From Escarpia spicata (taxonomy: Eukaryota > Annelida > Polychaeta > Sabellida > Siboglinidae): a DNA stretch of 64,000 nt. The notes beneath the pieces are model-generated. The model was not told the origin of the DNA. It saw only the letters and a program-made list of their open reading frames with translations, and made no database searches. Of the stretch, positions 1 through 10,400 are shown in pieces (position 1 is the first letter of the stretch; the number at the start of each line of letters is the position of its first letter). The translations under genes were made by a program, and so were the position numbers. Location: assembly GCA_963995525.1 (NCBI GenBank), contig OZ023208.1:27118999-27182998 (forward strand), read 5' to 3'.

Positions 1-99
1 CAGTCTCTGCTGAGTAACTGGATCTTTGGAAAATTTTTGCACAGAATGGCAAGTCTGATTCGAATGGTTGCAGTTTCCAACAACACATTTTTTCACCAT
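1..99 (-). CDS. THAP-domain protein, N-terminal 33 codons (runs off left edge)
   Basis: An ATG at 99-97 opens a frame that stays open to the window edge, with in-frame stops upstream of the ATG. The protein begins MVKKCVVGNCNHS and continues to a FSKDP motif. A cysteine pair spaced C-x4-C at residues 5 and 10, followed by a phenylalanine-proline segment near residues 23-27, is the start of a THAP (C2CH) zinc finger, a DNA-binding domain shared by host transcription regulators and P-element-like transposases. The second half of the finger (later Cys and His, AVPTIF-type tail) lies outside the window, so host gene and transposon origin cannot be separated. It is antisense to SNRPA1. The THAP start itself is clear; the identity of the whole protein is not. 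Confidence 0.7.
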   Translation of the reverse strand, partial: MVKKCVVGNCNHSNQTCHSVQKFSKDPVTQQRL

Positions 100-624
100 T
101 TCTATATGTGAACAAATGTATACCAGTTCAAATATCCACCAAAGAAATCCAGCCGCCGAGAACGCTTGCGATCCCGGGAATGTTTTCCACAACTGACGTC
201 ACGATTCTGCCCCTCGCGGCATTTCCGGGAAACAAACTTTGAACCCTCACCAGGACAGATCCGCTTAATGTCAATTTTAGAAATGTTTCTACAAACGTGT
301 CGTTTCTGGGTTGTCATTATATTGCAGAACACATATGTACATGCATATTTTTTATACTTATTAGCAATTTTTTTACCCCCAGGATGTGGCCTTTAAGAGA
401 CAATACATACGATAGTCGCTTCTACTTGGTGTTTATAAGATAATTTATTATGCCTTTTTGTTATGCACTTCATGGTTTTTTTAAAGAATTTCAGTGTCAT
501 TGTACTATAATCATGTGGCAATAAACATTTCACAGCACATAGAAATGTAAACATTGACATAGTCACACAAGCATTTTCATATAAGTAAATCACAGACATC
601 GACAGTCACATAATTAATTATCCA

Positions 625-1030
625 CTTTCACAGCCAAAATCCATGGATATAAAATATTGCTCTTTCTTGAATATTGTCTCAGTCAGCTCATCTCCACCCA
701 TCCCTAGCCGATATGGAAGTGGATTCTGCATTTAGCTTGTAGAAGACTTCATGGCTGCTATGGTCGATGGCACGAAGGAACTCCTCATTTGGCTCATCCT
801 CGTCTTGTATACATTCAATTGCCTTCCCAACGGCAGGACCTTGAAAAACTTGGACAATGTGATTACATCAGGGAAAATAAACAATCCCACACAGGGAAAT
901 GGAAAAACCTGTTGTGGACTCATGTAGCCAATGGGTTTGATCTACAAAAGCGCATCCAGGAGCTTTATTAGTGGTGTGATATTGAAGTAGCCGCCATGAG
1001 TGTCTTGTCCAATCTTCGCAAGCCAGGGAC
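625..1030 (-). pseudogene. Decayed coding-like segment, family not recognised
   Basis: On the minus strand this stretch reads as protein-like sequence that changes frame and meets stops. One frame from about 1015 gives GGYFNITPLIKLLDALL and continues to about 830. A second frame then gives PNEEFLRAIDHSSHEVFYKL around 790-730, and a third frame gives DELTETIFKKEQYF near 690-645 before a stop. The pieces keep the same order and direction, which suggests one broken gene or transposon protein rather than chance. I do not recognise the family. It could also be a short exon of an unidentified gene with sequence errors. Confidence 0.3.
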
Positions 1031-1400
1031 AATAGTTGACTACATTACCTCTAGCAGATCTCCTACACATTGTACGCAAGTTCGCTCAATCAGGTGTACT
1101 CTGTCCTAGTTGTTGACTCTGTTGTGACTGTGGCGTGCAAACCTTGCACCCCATATCAAAAGGACAAATCCAGGAAATCCCAACAATTACCAGTCCTATC
1201 AATCACACGAGCCAGCGGCAGAGCATTTTATGCTAGTTACTTCTAATCTGTTTCTAGAATATTACATATAACAACTGCAATTGGCCCAAACTGATATCCC
1301 CATGAAGTGAATAGCAACGAGGTGATTGGATGACAGGCTCAGCATTACCACGTTTCGACTAGGCGATGTGTTAAGAGTGTAGGGGTAGTGCCCCTCATGT
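1010..1400. repeat. Interspersed repeat, copy 1 (second copy near 27475-27800)
   Basis: The stretch beginning at the words gcaagccaggg and continuing through tagttgactac, attggcccaaa and ggctcagc has matching words in the same order at about 27475-27800. This marks a dispersed repeat of roughly 350-400 bp. No terminal repeats or coding potential are obvious, so its class is unknown. Confidence 0.5.
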
Positions 1401-1440
1401 GTGATGATTAGTTGTCTATTTGTATAGGACACATTATATA

Positions 1441-2120
1441 TGTATCGTTACCTGTTATTTGAATAAGTATATACATAGTTTTACCCATTATTACGCCTAA
1501 CCCACGCGGACTCTGCAGTCTTCCAAGTCATCGAACATTAGCCGATCCAGATTGGTGAAAATTTTAAAAACTTGTAACTGCCTCCGGTAAATCTATAGTG
1601 CTGGTTGATAAACGGAATATCATTAACATTTCATAAGTGTTGTTGTATCTGTGTTATGTAATATTTATATTAACCATAAATTGCGAGTTTTTGAAACCGA
1701 ATTATGCAAGACGCGCGCCCGGGGACGGTGCGGTGCGCCAACAGCCGTTGACATGTCGGCTTCCGCCAACTACGGCGGTCTGCGTGCGGCAGCAACGTTA
1801 CGACGTAACTAAATGTATAAATTATATTCCGCCTGGTAAATGTAATTCAGGCACCATTAAAACTGTTATCATCATTGAAATGGTAATATAACATTTAGGA
1901 AAATTATGCGTTTGTTTGCTGATGATTAATTGAATATTATCTTTGTTTATAAAATACAGAACTATGTTAATATTGAAGTTCATAGAGGTTGAAAAAAATG
2001 TTCTCATATTAGGTCTACATAGTTTATTATGATTTTTGACAACATATCCTGGCTTTGCATTGGTCGTGTTCATGGTTGAGTGGCGTCTTCAATGACAAAC
2101 TGATGCAACAATTTTACAGC
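1441..2120 (+). repeat. Direct repeat copy 1 (about 680 bp)
   Basis: This block is repeated in the same orientation at about 2597-3225. Shared landmarks in the same order are ATTACGCCTAACCCACGCGG, the GATCCAGAT/GGTGA segment, AACCATAAATTG, CGAATTATGCAAGACGCGC, AATTATATTCCGCCTGGTAA and CTTCAATGACAAACTG. Both copies run into a TA-rich microsatellite. Short open frames crossing it (such as 1637-1891) are shadows without a recognised product. Confidence 0.8.
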
Positions 2121-2157
2121 AATGTTATATGTTATATATATATATATAAATATACAG

Positions 2158-2255
2158 CGTTCGAAATAGCACTTGTCCGTTTGTCCGGAACAAGTGATTT
2201 TTGGCCCGGACAAGTAAAATGACTCTACATGGTTATCCGGTGGACAAGTGAACAT
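2158..2255. repeat. Array of inverted ACTTGTCC/GGACAAGT motifs (left cluster)
   Basis: Within 100 bp the octamer-like words cacttgtccg, tgtccggaacaagtg, cccggacaagt and gtggacaagtg alternate in orientation, so the stretch can fold on itself repeatedly. It begins at CAGCGTTCGAAATAG, which looks like the outer end of a DNA transposon. A second cluster of the same motif occurs at 3605-3682. They are probably the two ends, or two copies, of a non-autonomous element. A matching outer end on the right was not found. Confidence 0.5.
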
Positions 2256-2596
2256 TTACAGTAAATACGTGTGCAACATTGCATTTTATTTTAGGAAATT
2301 CAAACGTAAATGAAGTTTGCTAGCAATCGCGCGCGTTACAATTTTGTTAGTGTGTCGGCGTCTTGTCATTCCGCCGCCAGTGTGTTGTACGTCAATGTTC
2401 GACCGAGTTTAGTACCTGCGTTAACAGGGTCATCCGCTGAGCGCAACCAGCTAGGTCTGTCATACACGTGGGACAGACTTCGCTTCAACCATCGTTGATC
2501 GAGGCAGTATTTCACAAAATCGTTCAGTTTGGCCGACGTACAACTTGCTTCCGTTCACGGATCATATTTGATGAACTTTGAAAATAGTACACTTTG

Positions 2597-3225
2597 TATC
2601 GCTACCTGTTATTTGATCAATTATATCGTTTTAACCATTATTACGCCTAACCCACGCGGACTCGGCAGTCTTTCAAGTCATCGAACGTTACTCGTTAGCC
2701 GATCCAGATCGGTGACAATTTTCAAAACTTGTAACTGGCTCTCCGGTAAATCTATGATGGTGGTTGATAAACGGAATATTAATGTCCTTTCAGCAGTGTT
2801 GTTGTATCTATGTAACATTTATTTTAACCATAAATTGTGAGTATTTGAAACCGAATTATGCAAGACGCGCGGCCGGGGACGGGTTGCCAACCGCCGTTGA
2901 CTTGTCAGCCTCCGCCAACAACGTAACTAAATGTATAAATTATATTCCGCCTGGTAAATGTAATTCGGGCACCGTTAAAACTGTTTTATCATCATTGAAA
3001 TGGTAATATAACATTTAGGAAAAATATGCGTTTGTTTGCTCATGATCAATTGAATATTATCTTCGTTTGTAAAATGCAGAACTTTGTTAATATTGAAGTT
3101 CGTAGAGGTAATAATACAAAATTATATAGTTTATTTTGATTTTTGTGACAACATTTCCTGGCTTTGAATTGCAACCTGATGGTTGAGCGGCATCTTCAAT
3201 GACAAACTGTACCAACGTTTTATAT
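2597..3225 (+). repeat. Direct repeat copy 2 (about 630 bp)
   Basis: Second copy of the block at 1441-2120, same orientation, differing by scattered substitutions and small indels (for example a shorter GC-rich part after GACGCGC). It ends in a TA/ACATAT microsatellite at 3222-3252. About 475 bp of different sequence separates the copies. The divergence suggests an old tandem duplication or two insertions of the same element. Confidence 0.8.
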
Positions 3226-3604
3226 ATATATATACACATATATATATATATACCATATTAAACACAGTTTTTGTAACATTATAACAAATAGCAAGGAAAA
3301 CAATTGTCTCATTCCTATCATCGTAATAATTATTTGTTATTAATAAAAGCGTTCATATCAGCATCACTAAAATATTGGTATGCATCATGTAACGTGTCTA
3401 CTTTTAATATTCATGATGAATAATAATGATAATGGACCGGGAAATAGTTGCAAATATAAATTTGCAATTTCAAAATTTGCAGATTAAATCAAATTCTGTC
3501 TTTGATCACAAGTCACTCAGATGTACGTGCAACGAAACAGCAGGAACATTGTGTTATTGTCATAAAAAAAAGACAGACTTTTTAATGTTTTTTCCGAAGC
3601 TTCG

Positions 3605-3682
3605 ATTTCCCTTGACAACCACTCGGACAAGCTAAAATGTTGGCGGACAAGTAGATTTCAAAACTTACTTGTCCAGCGTAAA
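3605..3682. repeat. Array of inverted ACTTGTCC/GGACAAGT motifs (right cluster)
   Basis: Contains cggacaagc, ggcggacaagtag and acttacttgtcc, the same short motif as at 2158-2255 and again in both orientations. It lies about 50 bp upstream of the SNRPA1 exon at 3730, so the insertion sits directly against a splice acceptor. Confidence 0.5.
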
Positions 3683-3729
3683 TATTCTGGCTTATTTCTA
3701 TCGCTGATATGTGTGTTGCAATGTTGTAG

Positions 3730-4365
3730 GCGGCCATTGCGAATGCTCAGACTCTGGAGGAAGTGGAACGACTCAACAGCATGCTTCAGTCGGGACAGAT
3801 CCCTGGACGAGAACAACTCAAGGCAGTCACAGGTAGCCACACCCCCATACTTCATTCCCTCTCGTGGTATATTCACACAGTGAAACTGCATCCAGTCACA
3901 GTTGTCTGGGTCATTAATAACTTTTTATTATTATATTAATATGTATATATAACAATAAACATTTTGTTCTCAGTGGAAGTTAAACAATAAGGGTTAGTGT
4001 CTGTTGGAAATGTTTGCTCCAACTAGTTTCTTCACATTTCTTATTGTCACACCAAAAATATGTTATGTGCAGAAATTCACAAAATGTCTAGTACACCCAT
4101 TGTGAATCTGATGTTTATATAGAGGCATTTCGATTTCAACTCAACTATTTAGACACTACATATCTAAAAGTATAATCGGGTGTATTTACAAAATAAAAAA
4201 TCAAGTGAAAAATAATGTATTGTAAAATAAAATTTACAGCAGTAATAAAAATCCGAGGTGGCACTTTGTGAGAAGGAATGTATTATGCTCCAAACTCTGT
4301 TGATGTGAGATTTGTTTTGTTCTGTTGCAGCACAAGGTGGAACAGTTGAAGAGATGGAGACCTGA
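3730..4365 (+). CDS. SNRPA1: U2 small nuclear ribonucleoprotein A', last two coding exons
   Basis: Coding exons are 3730-3832 and 4331-4365. The first follows an AG acceptor, is open in phase 0 and reads through AIANAQTLEEVERL and LQSGQIPGRE, the signature C-terminal stretch of U2A'. It ends ACA-G before GTAGCC. The second exon follows TTCTGTTGCAG and completes a short acidic tail ending VEEMET and a TGA at 4363-4365. U2A' is a leucine-rich-repeat protein that pairs with U2B'' on stem-loop IV of U2 snRNA in the spliceosome. Its leucine-rich repeats and N-terminus are not in this window and must lie to the left. The tail is close to the length of the human one but less acidic. The exon boundaries are phase-consistent, so the call is firm. 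Confidence 0.9.
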
Positions 4366-4534
4366 GACGTCCTGCCATTGTTTCTTTCTCCCTACATGTG
4401 TGACTGACGTACTATACTAGACTGGCTGCATCTGATATTACCTTTCATACAGTTCCGCAGCATTTATGGTTATACCAGCCCGTGTGTGTCTTGATGAATG
4501 TATGTAAATGTTTAATTTTCTAGTAAAGGTTACA

Positions 4535-4540
4535 AATAAA
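4535..4540 (+). terminator. Polyadenylation signal AATAAA of SNRPA1
   Basis: A canonical AATAAA lies 170 bp after the SNRPA1 stop codon and is followed within 20-30 bp by a T/GT-rich stretch, as expected for the 3' end of this transcript. Confidence 0.65.
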
Positions 4541-6619
4541 TATGTGCTTCTGTTTTCTTTCAGGTGCTGCAAACACTGGCCAACCCCTGCACTTTTTTCT
4601 TTATCTACTTAAATTTGTATGAATTTACTACTGTGTCGCTGTTCAAAATTCATGGCATAAAAATGGATGGAATTATTTTTTTCGATCACGTAACCAATTT
4701 TAATAAGATTAATTAAAAAAAATTTGGATACAATCCAATCCATGGATGTAAATTTCTTTGTAAATCGCATGGACCTTTCATATTGATGTACTGTTTATAA
4801 AGTTGCGCTGCTGTTGAAGCTGTTACTAACATAGTCTGCTGTAGATTTACGTAACGTTGAAATGTCAGCAGCTTTTTTGTTATATGCTGATAAGTTCAGA
4901 GCATTACTATACTTGATCTTGTAGACAAATTGCTGGTTAGAACGGGTGCTACAATTGGTGTGAAGCGATACAAACCAAATGAGATACTGTGTTGATAAGA
5001 TGGATAACTGCCATGTTGTTCTGCGATCAGTGTTGGGAAGCGATACCCAGACATTGCCTCGTTTGTCGAACAGATTTTCTGTTGGTTGGAACTGATACTA
5101 CGGTTGTGAAGAGAATGCGATTACAGCTTGCTACCTTATGTTGAAAAAGTATATTGGATTCAATTCATGTAATAAGCATGAATTGAACGTTGCCAGATAT
5201 TGTGCTGGTTTGAATAGATTCTGTTACAAGCCGACGTAAATATATTAGGTTGACAAGAACTGATTACTACATTATTGGTCAATAATATTATTAATATTTG
5301 CAAGTAAACTACAAAGCGCTGATGTGGTTGTTGTAGCAGCTACTAATGGATAATTGAATTATGTTTAGAATGGAAGCGATACAAAGTCGTGTTTATTTTT
5401 GGAACATTAACATGACAGGTTTCTTCATGTCTCTGTCATTGATTCCTTTTAAATGTATTTCTTGTGTCATATACTGTTTTGTCTGTCGAGCGAAATGATA
5501 CCGAACCATTTTGTAGGTGCATTTCATTTCTCTGGCTGTTGAATGCACCATTTTACTTTTGTCCATTCTTAATAAATTTCTTTTTCCAATTACTGCTCGG
5601 TCGCACAACATTATCAGATGAAGTGGTGAAGGATTAACAAAAGTTCTTGACTTTTCAGGTGTACAAATAAATTTGTGTAATGAAATTCTGTGTGTGTTTT
5701 GGTCTTCTTGTGTGCAGCAAAGTATGTCGCAGCGAGCTGTGTGCGTGGGTAGACATACCCTAACAGAAGGACGGAGTAAGCTATTATATTGAAGCATAGA
5801 CAGGAAGCAGCAGCAGTGGGCTGCTTCCAAAATAATAGTGTTGGATTTTTGTCAGTTCATTTATAACTACTTTCAGTTCACTTATAACTTGTGAATGACC
5901 TTGTGAGTAAGGTGGACTATAAAACATTTTCTACGTGCATCTTTTAATGTATAACATCCTTAAATTCATGTACAGTGAACTGGCAAAAGCCCTAAAAATA
6001 AATACAAAGCTCTGACTCAATAATATGCTACATGTAAATGTTACCATCACTCGGTGTTCATTAAGCGACTCAAATTGATGGCTGGTACTTGTGAGTGACC
6101 CTTTGGTACCAACAAAGGTCCATTGTCTAAGGGTCAACCCTTCGTTGCCCCGGGGGTTAGCGATCGTGGTGGTGCCTCAGACTGCCCCCTCTTGGAAGTG
6201 CTGAAAAAATTATTTTTGTACAAAATAAAATATGCCTAATACAGTAAACCTTGGTTATAAAGAGCAGCCAATTTATTTGTTATATTCAAAACAAAAATTA
6301 TATCTGAAATCTACTGTTATATCCAAGGTTTACTATATGTCATATTGCCAAACAAATACCAGTATTCAGAAAATGTCATGTCCATGAATCTGAAATTGTC
6401 AGTAGTTTGTACTATTGGTGTTGAAAAGGTAGCCATCTGGTCACCTTTAATAATAAGATAACTTCTATTGCACCTAAACCCTTTGGAAACCAAGCTCAGA
6501 GGTACATCAAAACAAGGATTGGTCAATCTCAGAATCCATACCCTGGTAAGCAGTATTTCAGTTGTCAACAATTAGGTCAAGGTGCTAGGGAGCTATGGTG
6601 GATAAGCAAGGTTGTAAAG
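4541..6619. other. Spacer between the converging SNRPA1 and NEK8 genes
   Basis: No recognisable gene. The longest open frame is 145 codons on the minus strand (5393-5830), with no motif, family resemblance or supporting splice sites. I regard it as chance. The 3'-terminal exon and 3' UTR of NEK8 may lie in or just right of this spacer. Confidence 0.5.
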
Positions 6620-7180
6620 ATAAATATTTAAATGACGATGGAATTTTGCAATATTTTCAACTGATCTAACACTAAGAGGGAGCATATTCCAAAGAGTTTG
6701 TGCAGCAACAAAAAAGCCCTAGTTCCAATGTTAGTGTTGACTCTAGGAACAAAAAGTAGGTCAGAACTAGATGATTGAAGCTGGATAGGTATTCTTACCG
6801 GAGTAAACGGTGAATGCAAATAAGATGGTTGCTTACTGGACAGTGCCTGATATGTAATGGTACAGATCTTAAATACGATACGATATCGTACAGCAAGCCA
6901 ATGCAGACTTCAAAAGTGGTACAGAGCGAGAAAAACAAGGAGATGTTGTAATTACCCTTGCTAGGCAATTTTGGACATGTTGAAGTTTTGTAATATCCTT
7001 GCTAGCGATATCATAAAGGAGGGAATTGCAATAGTCAAGTCTGCTGCTAACAAGCGCTGTTGCAATAGTTTTAGAAACAGAAAATGAACGGAGAAGATCA
7101 CAAATGTGATAAAAACGGCAGCGACAATATCGAGATATGTGTTGCGGGAAATTGAAGTTACAATCAAAGATCATTCATAG
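6620..7180 (-). mobile_element. Jockey/CR1-type LINE fragment: end of reverse transcriptase ORF
   Basis: On the minus strand the frame at 7174-6869 contains SRLDYCNSLLYDIASKDI and LQHVQNCLARVIT, followed in a shifted frame (6819-6628) by PFTPVRIPIQL, SSSDLLFVPRVNTNIGTRAF and LWNSL-like words. This order is characteristic of the C-terminal end of the reverse transcriptase polyprotein of jockey/CR1-like non-LTR retrotransposons. The copy is 5'-truncated and frameshifted, as most LINE insertions are, and is dead. Confidence 0.75.
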
Positions 7181-7465
7181 ATTCCGCATCGAGTGCTGGC
7201 GTGATATGCTGATTCCAAATATGCATAGGGAAAAAACAAGTTAAAGAAATTGTGCTACATTGAAAACCTGCCCTTTAGATTAAATATCAACTAGCATTCA
7301 TTCTCACAAGGGACAGCAAATTAATGGAACAAATTGTTTAGATTGTAAATATTATAAGTAGGTTTGGCGATAAATTGATAGGTATCTCGGAACTGGTAGA
7401 CAAGGATAATAAACTGTTTGATAAACAAATGGCTGGGGTTTTGCTTTGAGTGTCGGAGAACTTAC

Positions 7466-10400
7466 GTTTAGCTGCGAGGAGTGTGGTGCCATGACTGCAA
7501 GAGATAGATGTCACTGTGAAGGGTTCGTACGCCCCTCCAAAGTGCACCTGTTGAGGCAGCCTTGTGTCCATGGGTCGCCCAAGTCTGCCCCGTGCAAACT
7601 TGCCCCAAGTGTATACATCACAGTCTACAACAAGGCATGTTACAATATCGGTGTTAAAACATTTTATACAACTAACAAGTCATGCAACAGTTATTCATAC
7701 AGCGATTACCTCTGTGCCACTTTAGTGCTCTCCTCAATTAGTTTGTGTTTGTCTAGTTTCTGACACAATTTTCCATGTATTTACATTCATGAAATATTGC
7801 ATGTGTTACCTAAGGGGCCATCCATAAAGTATGTCACAGTTTTTGTGGACATATTTGAGACCACTCACCATCCCCTTGTCACACTTTATAACACTGGCAT
7901 AAAGACCCCCTCAAATTTGTTATGATAACCCCCTTACATTCTTTGCATGGCAGTATTAATTTGCCTGTTTTTCATTGGAATTTTGTTGAAACCTACCTGG
8001 TGGTATACCTCAAAACTGGCTGAACAATTAATGCTGTATTTGTCTGATCCAACACTTGGAAACCAACCACCCCCACGTAATTCTTTATCACACTTGCTCT
8101 TAGACCCTCCACCTCCCTCTAAATGTGACATATTTTATGGATGACCCCATAACCGCCATTACATTAGCTATACCAATAAACCTGCCAACTTCTGACTTTC
8201 AATCCGGCAGACACTCGACAAATCCGTGAGGTTTGGCCAGTATATAGGCCTACCTACCGTTTGTGACAGCCACTGAGAAGGTATCCCCGCATGCCACCAT
8301 TGACACCACCAGGGCCTCGATCTTCTGGGGAAATCTATCCTTCTTATACTCTGTGTTGTAGCCAAGTTGGGAGAATTCGTTCGAGCCAAACGTGTAGCAT
8401 TCACCCGCCTCTGAAACCCCAGAAGAAAGGACATTGTGGTAGCAAATTCAGTTCATATGAAAATTGGTCATAATTGATGATCATTTTGATATGACACATA
8501 TTATACTGATCTAATTTCTGTAATCTAACATAAGATATTATTGAAAACTAAAAATCTATTTTTTTTATTAAATAATAATTATACGTAAGAAATCTACTGA
8601 AGAACAATATTGGGCAACTTCATGAATACATAGTCTGATATTGGCATATGTGCCCAATCACAGAAGCTGTACAATCTTTTCAATCAGATCCTACCACATC
8701 TATCCAATCAAAAAGCTGTTATATATTCCAATCAGTCTCACATCTGACCAATCAAAGAAGCTGTTACAAATATATTTCCAATCAAAAAGGGTGTTATATA
8801 TATGTCCAAGCAAAGACGCTTTTACAGCTGTCCAATGAGAGAGCCTGTACCTCCGACTGCCATGGCATATAATGTTCCTGTAGCCACCATCTTCACCGTG
8901 ATATCCTTGAGAGGAGGGGACTGGACGGGGGAGAACGTCCAGATCTCGTCAACGCGACTCTGGTCACTGTCCATGGCGAGTTTGTTGTACCTATGAGAAA
9001 ACAACATGCACGACTGTCACACACACTCCAAACACTTTAATCCACATGTACTTTCCACAGCTTTCAAATTCTGTTAAGAAATATATGTGGGATTCAGTTT
9101 AATGATACGATACCATGACAACACTTCACTGGTCACTGATGATGGTATTCAAGACAACCGGGTAAAAATGAAAAGGGGGGGCCAAGACAGGTTTTCATGC
9201 TAAAATGTAGTAGTGCAACAGGTAATGAGGGGAAAATTAAAGACAACAAATGTTGAAAGGGAGGCCAGGCACCACTGTTTGTCATTTATCTTATCAAATG
9301 TCTGCATCACTGATGCCTTTTCGCAAATACCAATTATTGTGTCCATCAACATTTTTAGGCATTTATGTTATTTTGCGAGTGCAGCATGGCTGCCACTAGA
9401 TGTCGCCACCTGTTGCTGCCGCAGCACAGCAGTTGTCCCTCTAGTGTGAGCAGCATGGAGCAGTCGATGCCGCAAGTGACGAGGTTTGGGCGGAAGTTGT
9501 CTGGGATGGTCACCTCCTGTGGACTGCAGTACGACTCCTGACTGCCCACACCTAGTCTCCCTGTCCAGCAATATAATCATCTTATGTCAATCACATTAAG
9601 GAACAGTTATTACTTCAAAAGGAGACAGTCTAGTTTTTAATTCATTCATTAATATAACATCCTTAAGACTATAGTATACTATGTTGAGGGCATAATGCCT
9701 CTCAAATTGTGTTTAGTAAGCATGTAATAACGTTCGCAATTTGAAGGTACGACCCCGGAGCATGTTCAAATAGTAAACAAAACATCCAGTTTCATAACAA
9801 GCTTTATTGGCAGTAAGGCCGAGTCGGGCAGAGTTAACTACAATACCCTTTGGTGTTCAACAATGTCCCATTTTCCCACATTCAACATAGCAGACTTCCT
9901 GTTACAAATTACTAAGCCCACTAATTCCGGGTGGATGAACTGTCTGGCTCCCTTTAATAACAAAAATGTCCATCCTCGGCTAGCACTACACACACAGACG
10001 CAGAAGATGGTTTCCCGGAGTATTTGAAAATACAGTTTGTGTTGACATAAATTTGAAAACATTTTTCATGTTAATGCAAGTTATGTAAAATATCCCCAAG
10101 GTTATTCCCCGAAAGTTTGGCATCGGAAATACAAATCATCTGGAGGAAAATGTTAACATACCCCCCTCACATACATATGCTAGCTTGATTTTAGTTAGTT
10201 ACATTAATTGTTACATTCTAAAACTTCAGGAGATTCCTGATAAACATGGTACATATTGGATGATCCCATAACTGTGGTTGCGTTAATGTGTAATGCACCC
10301 CTAATTAAAGCCGCAACTTTGACCTAAACCCTGACTTTCCTCCAGAAAATAACTGGGTGGCTGAATGTCCATACATCCAGTGGATGGATGTAGCCATGCA

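Noticed and set aside
2070..2255. Cysteine-bearing minus-strand frame (CPPDN...CSGQTDKC) as a zinc-binding protein
   Set aside because: The pattern arises from the alternating ACTTGTCC/GGACAAGT motif array rather than from protein conservation.
5393..5830. 145-codon minus-strand frame as a gene
   Set aside because: No motif, no family resemblance and no supporting splice or neighbour context; length is reachable by chance in this amount of sequence.
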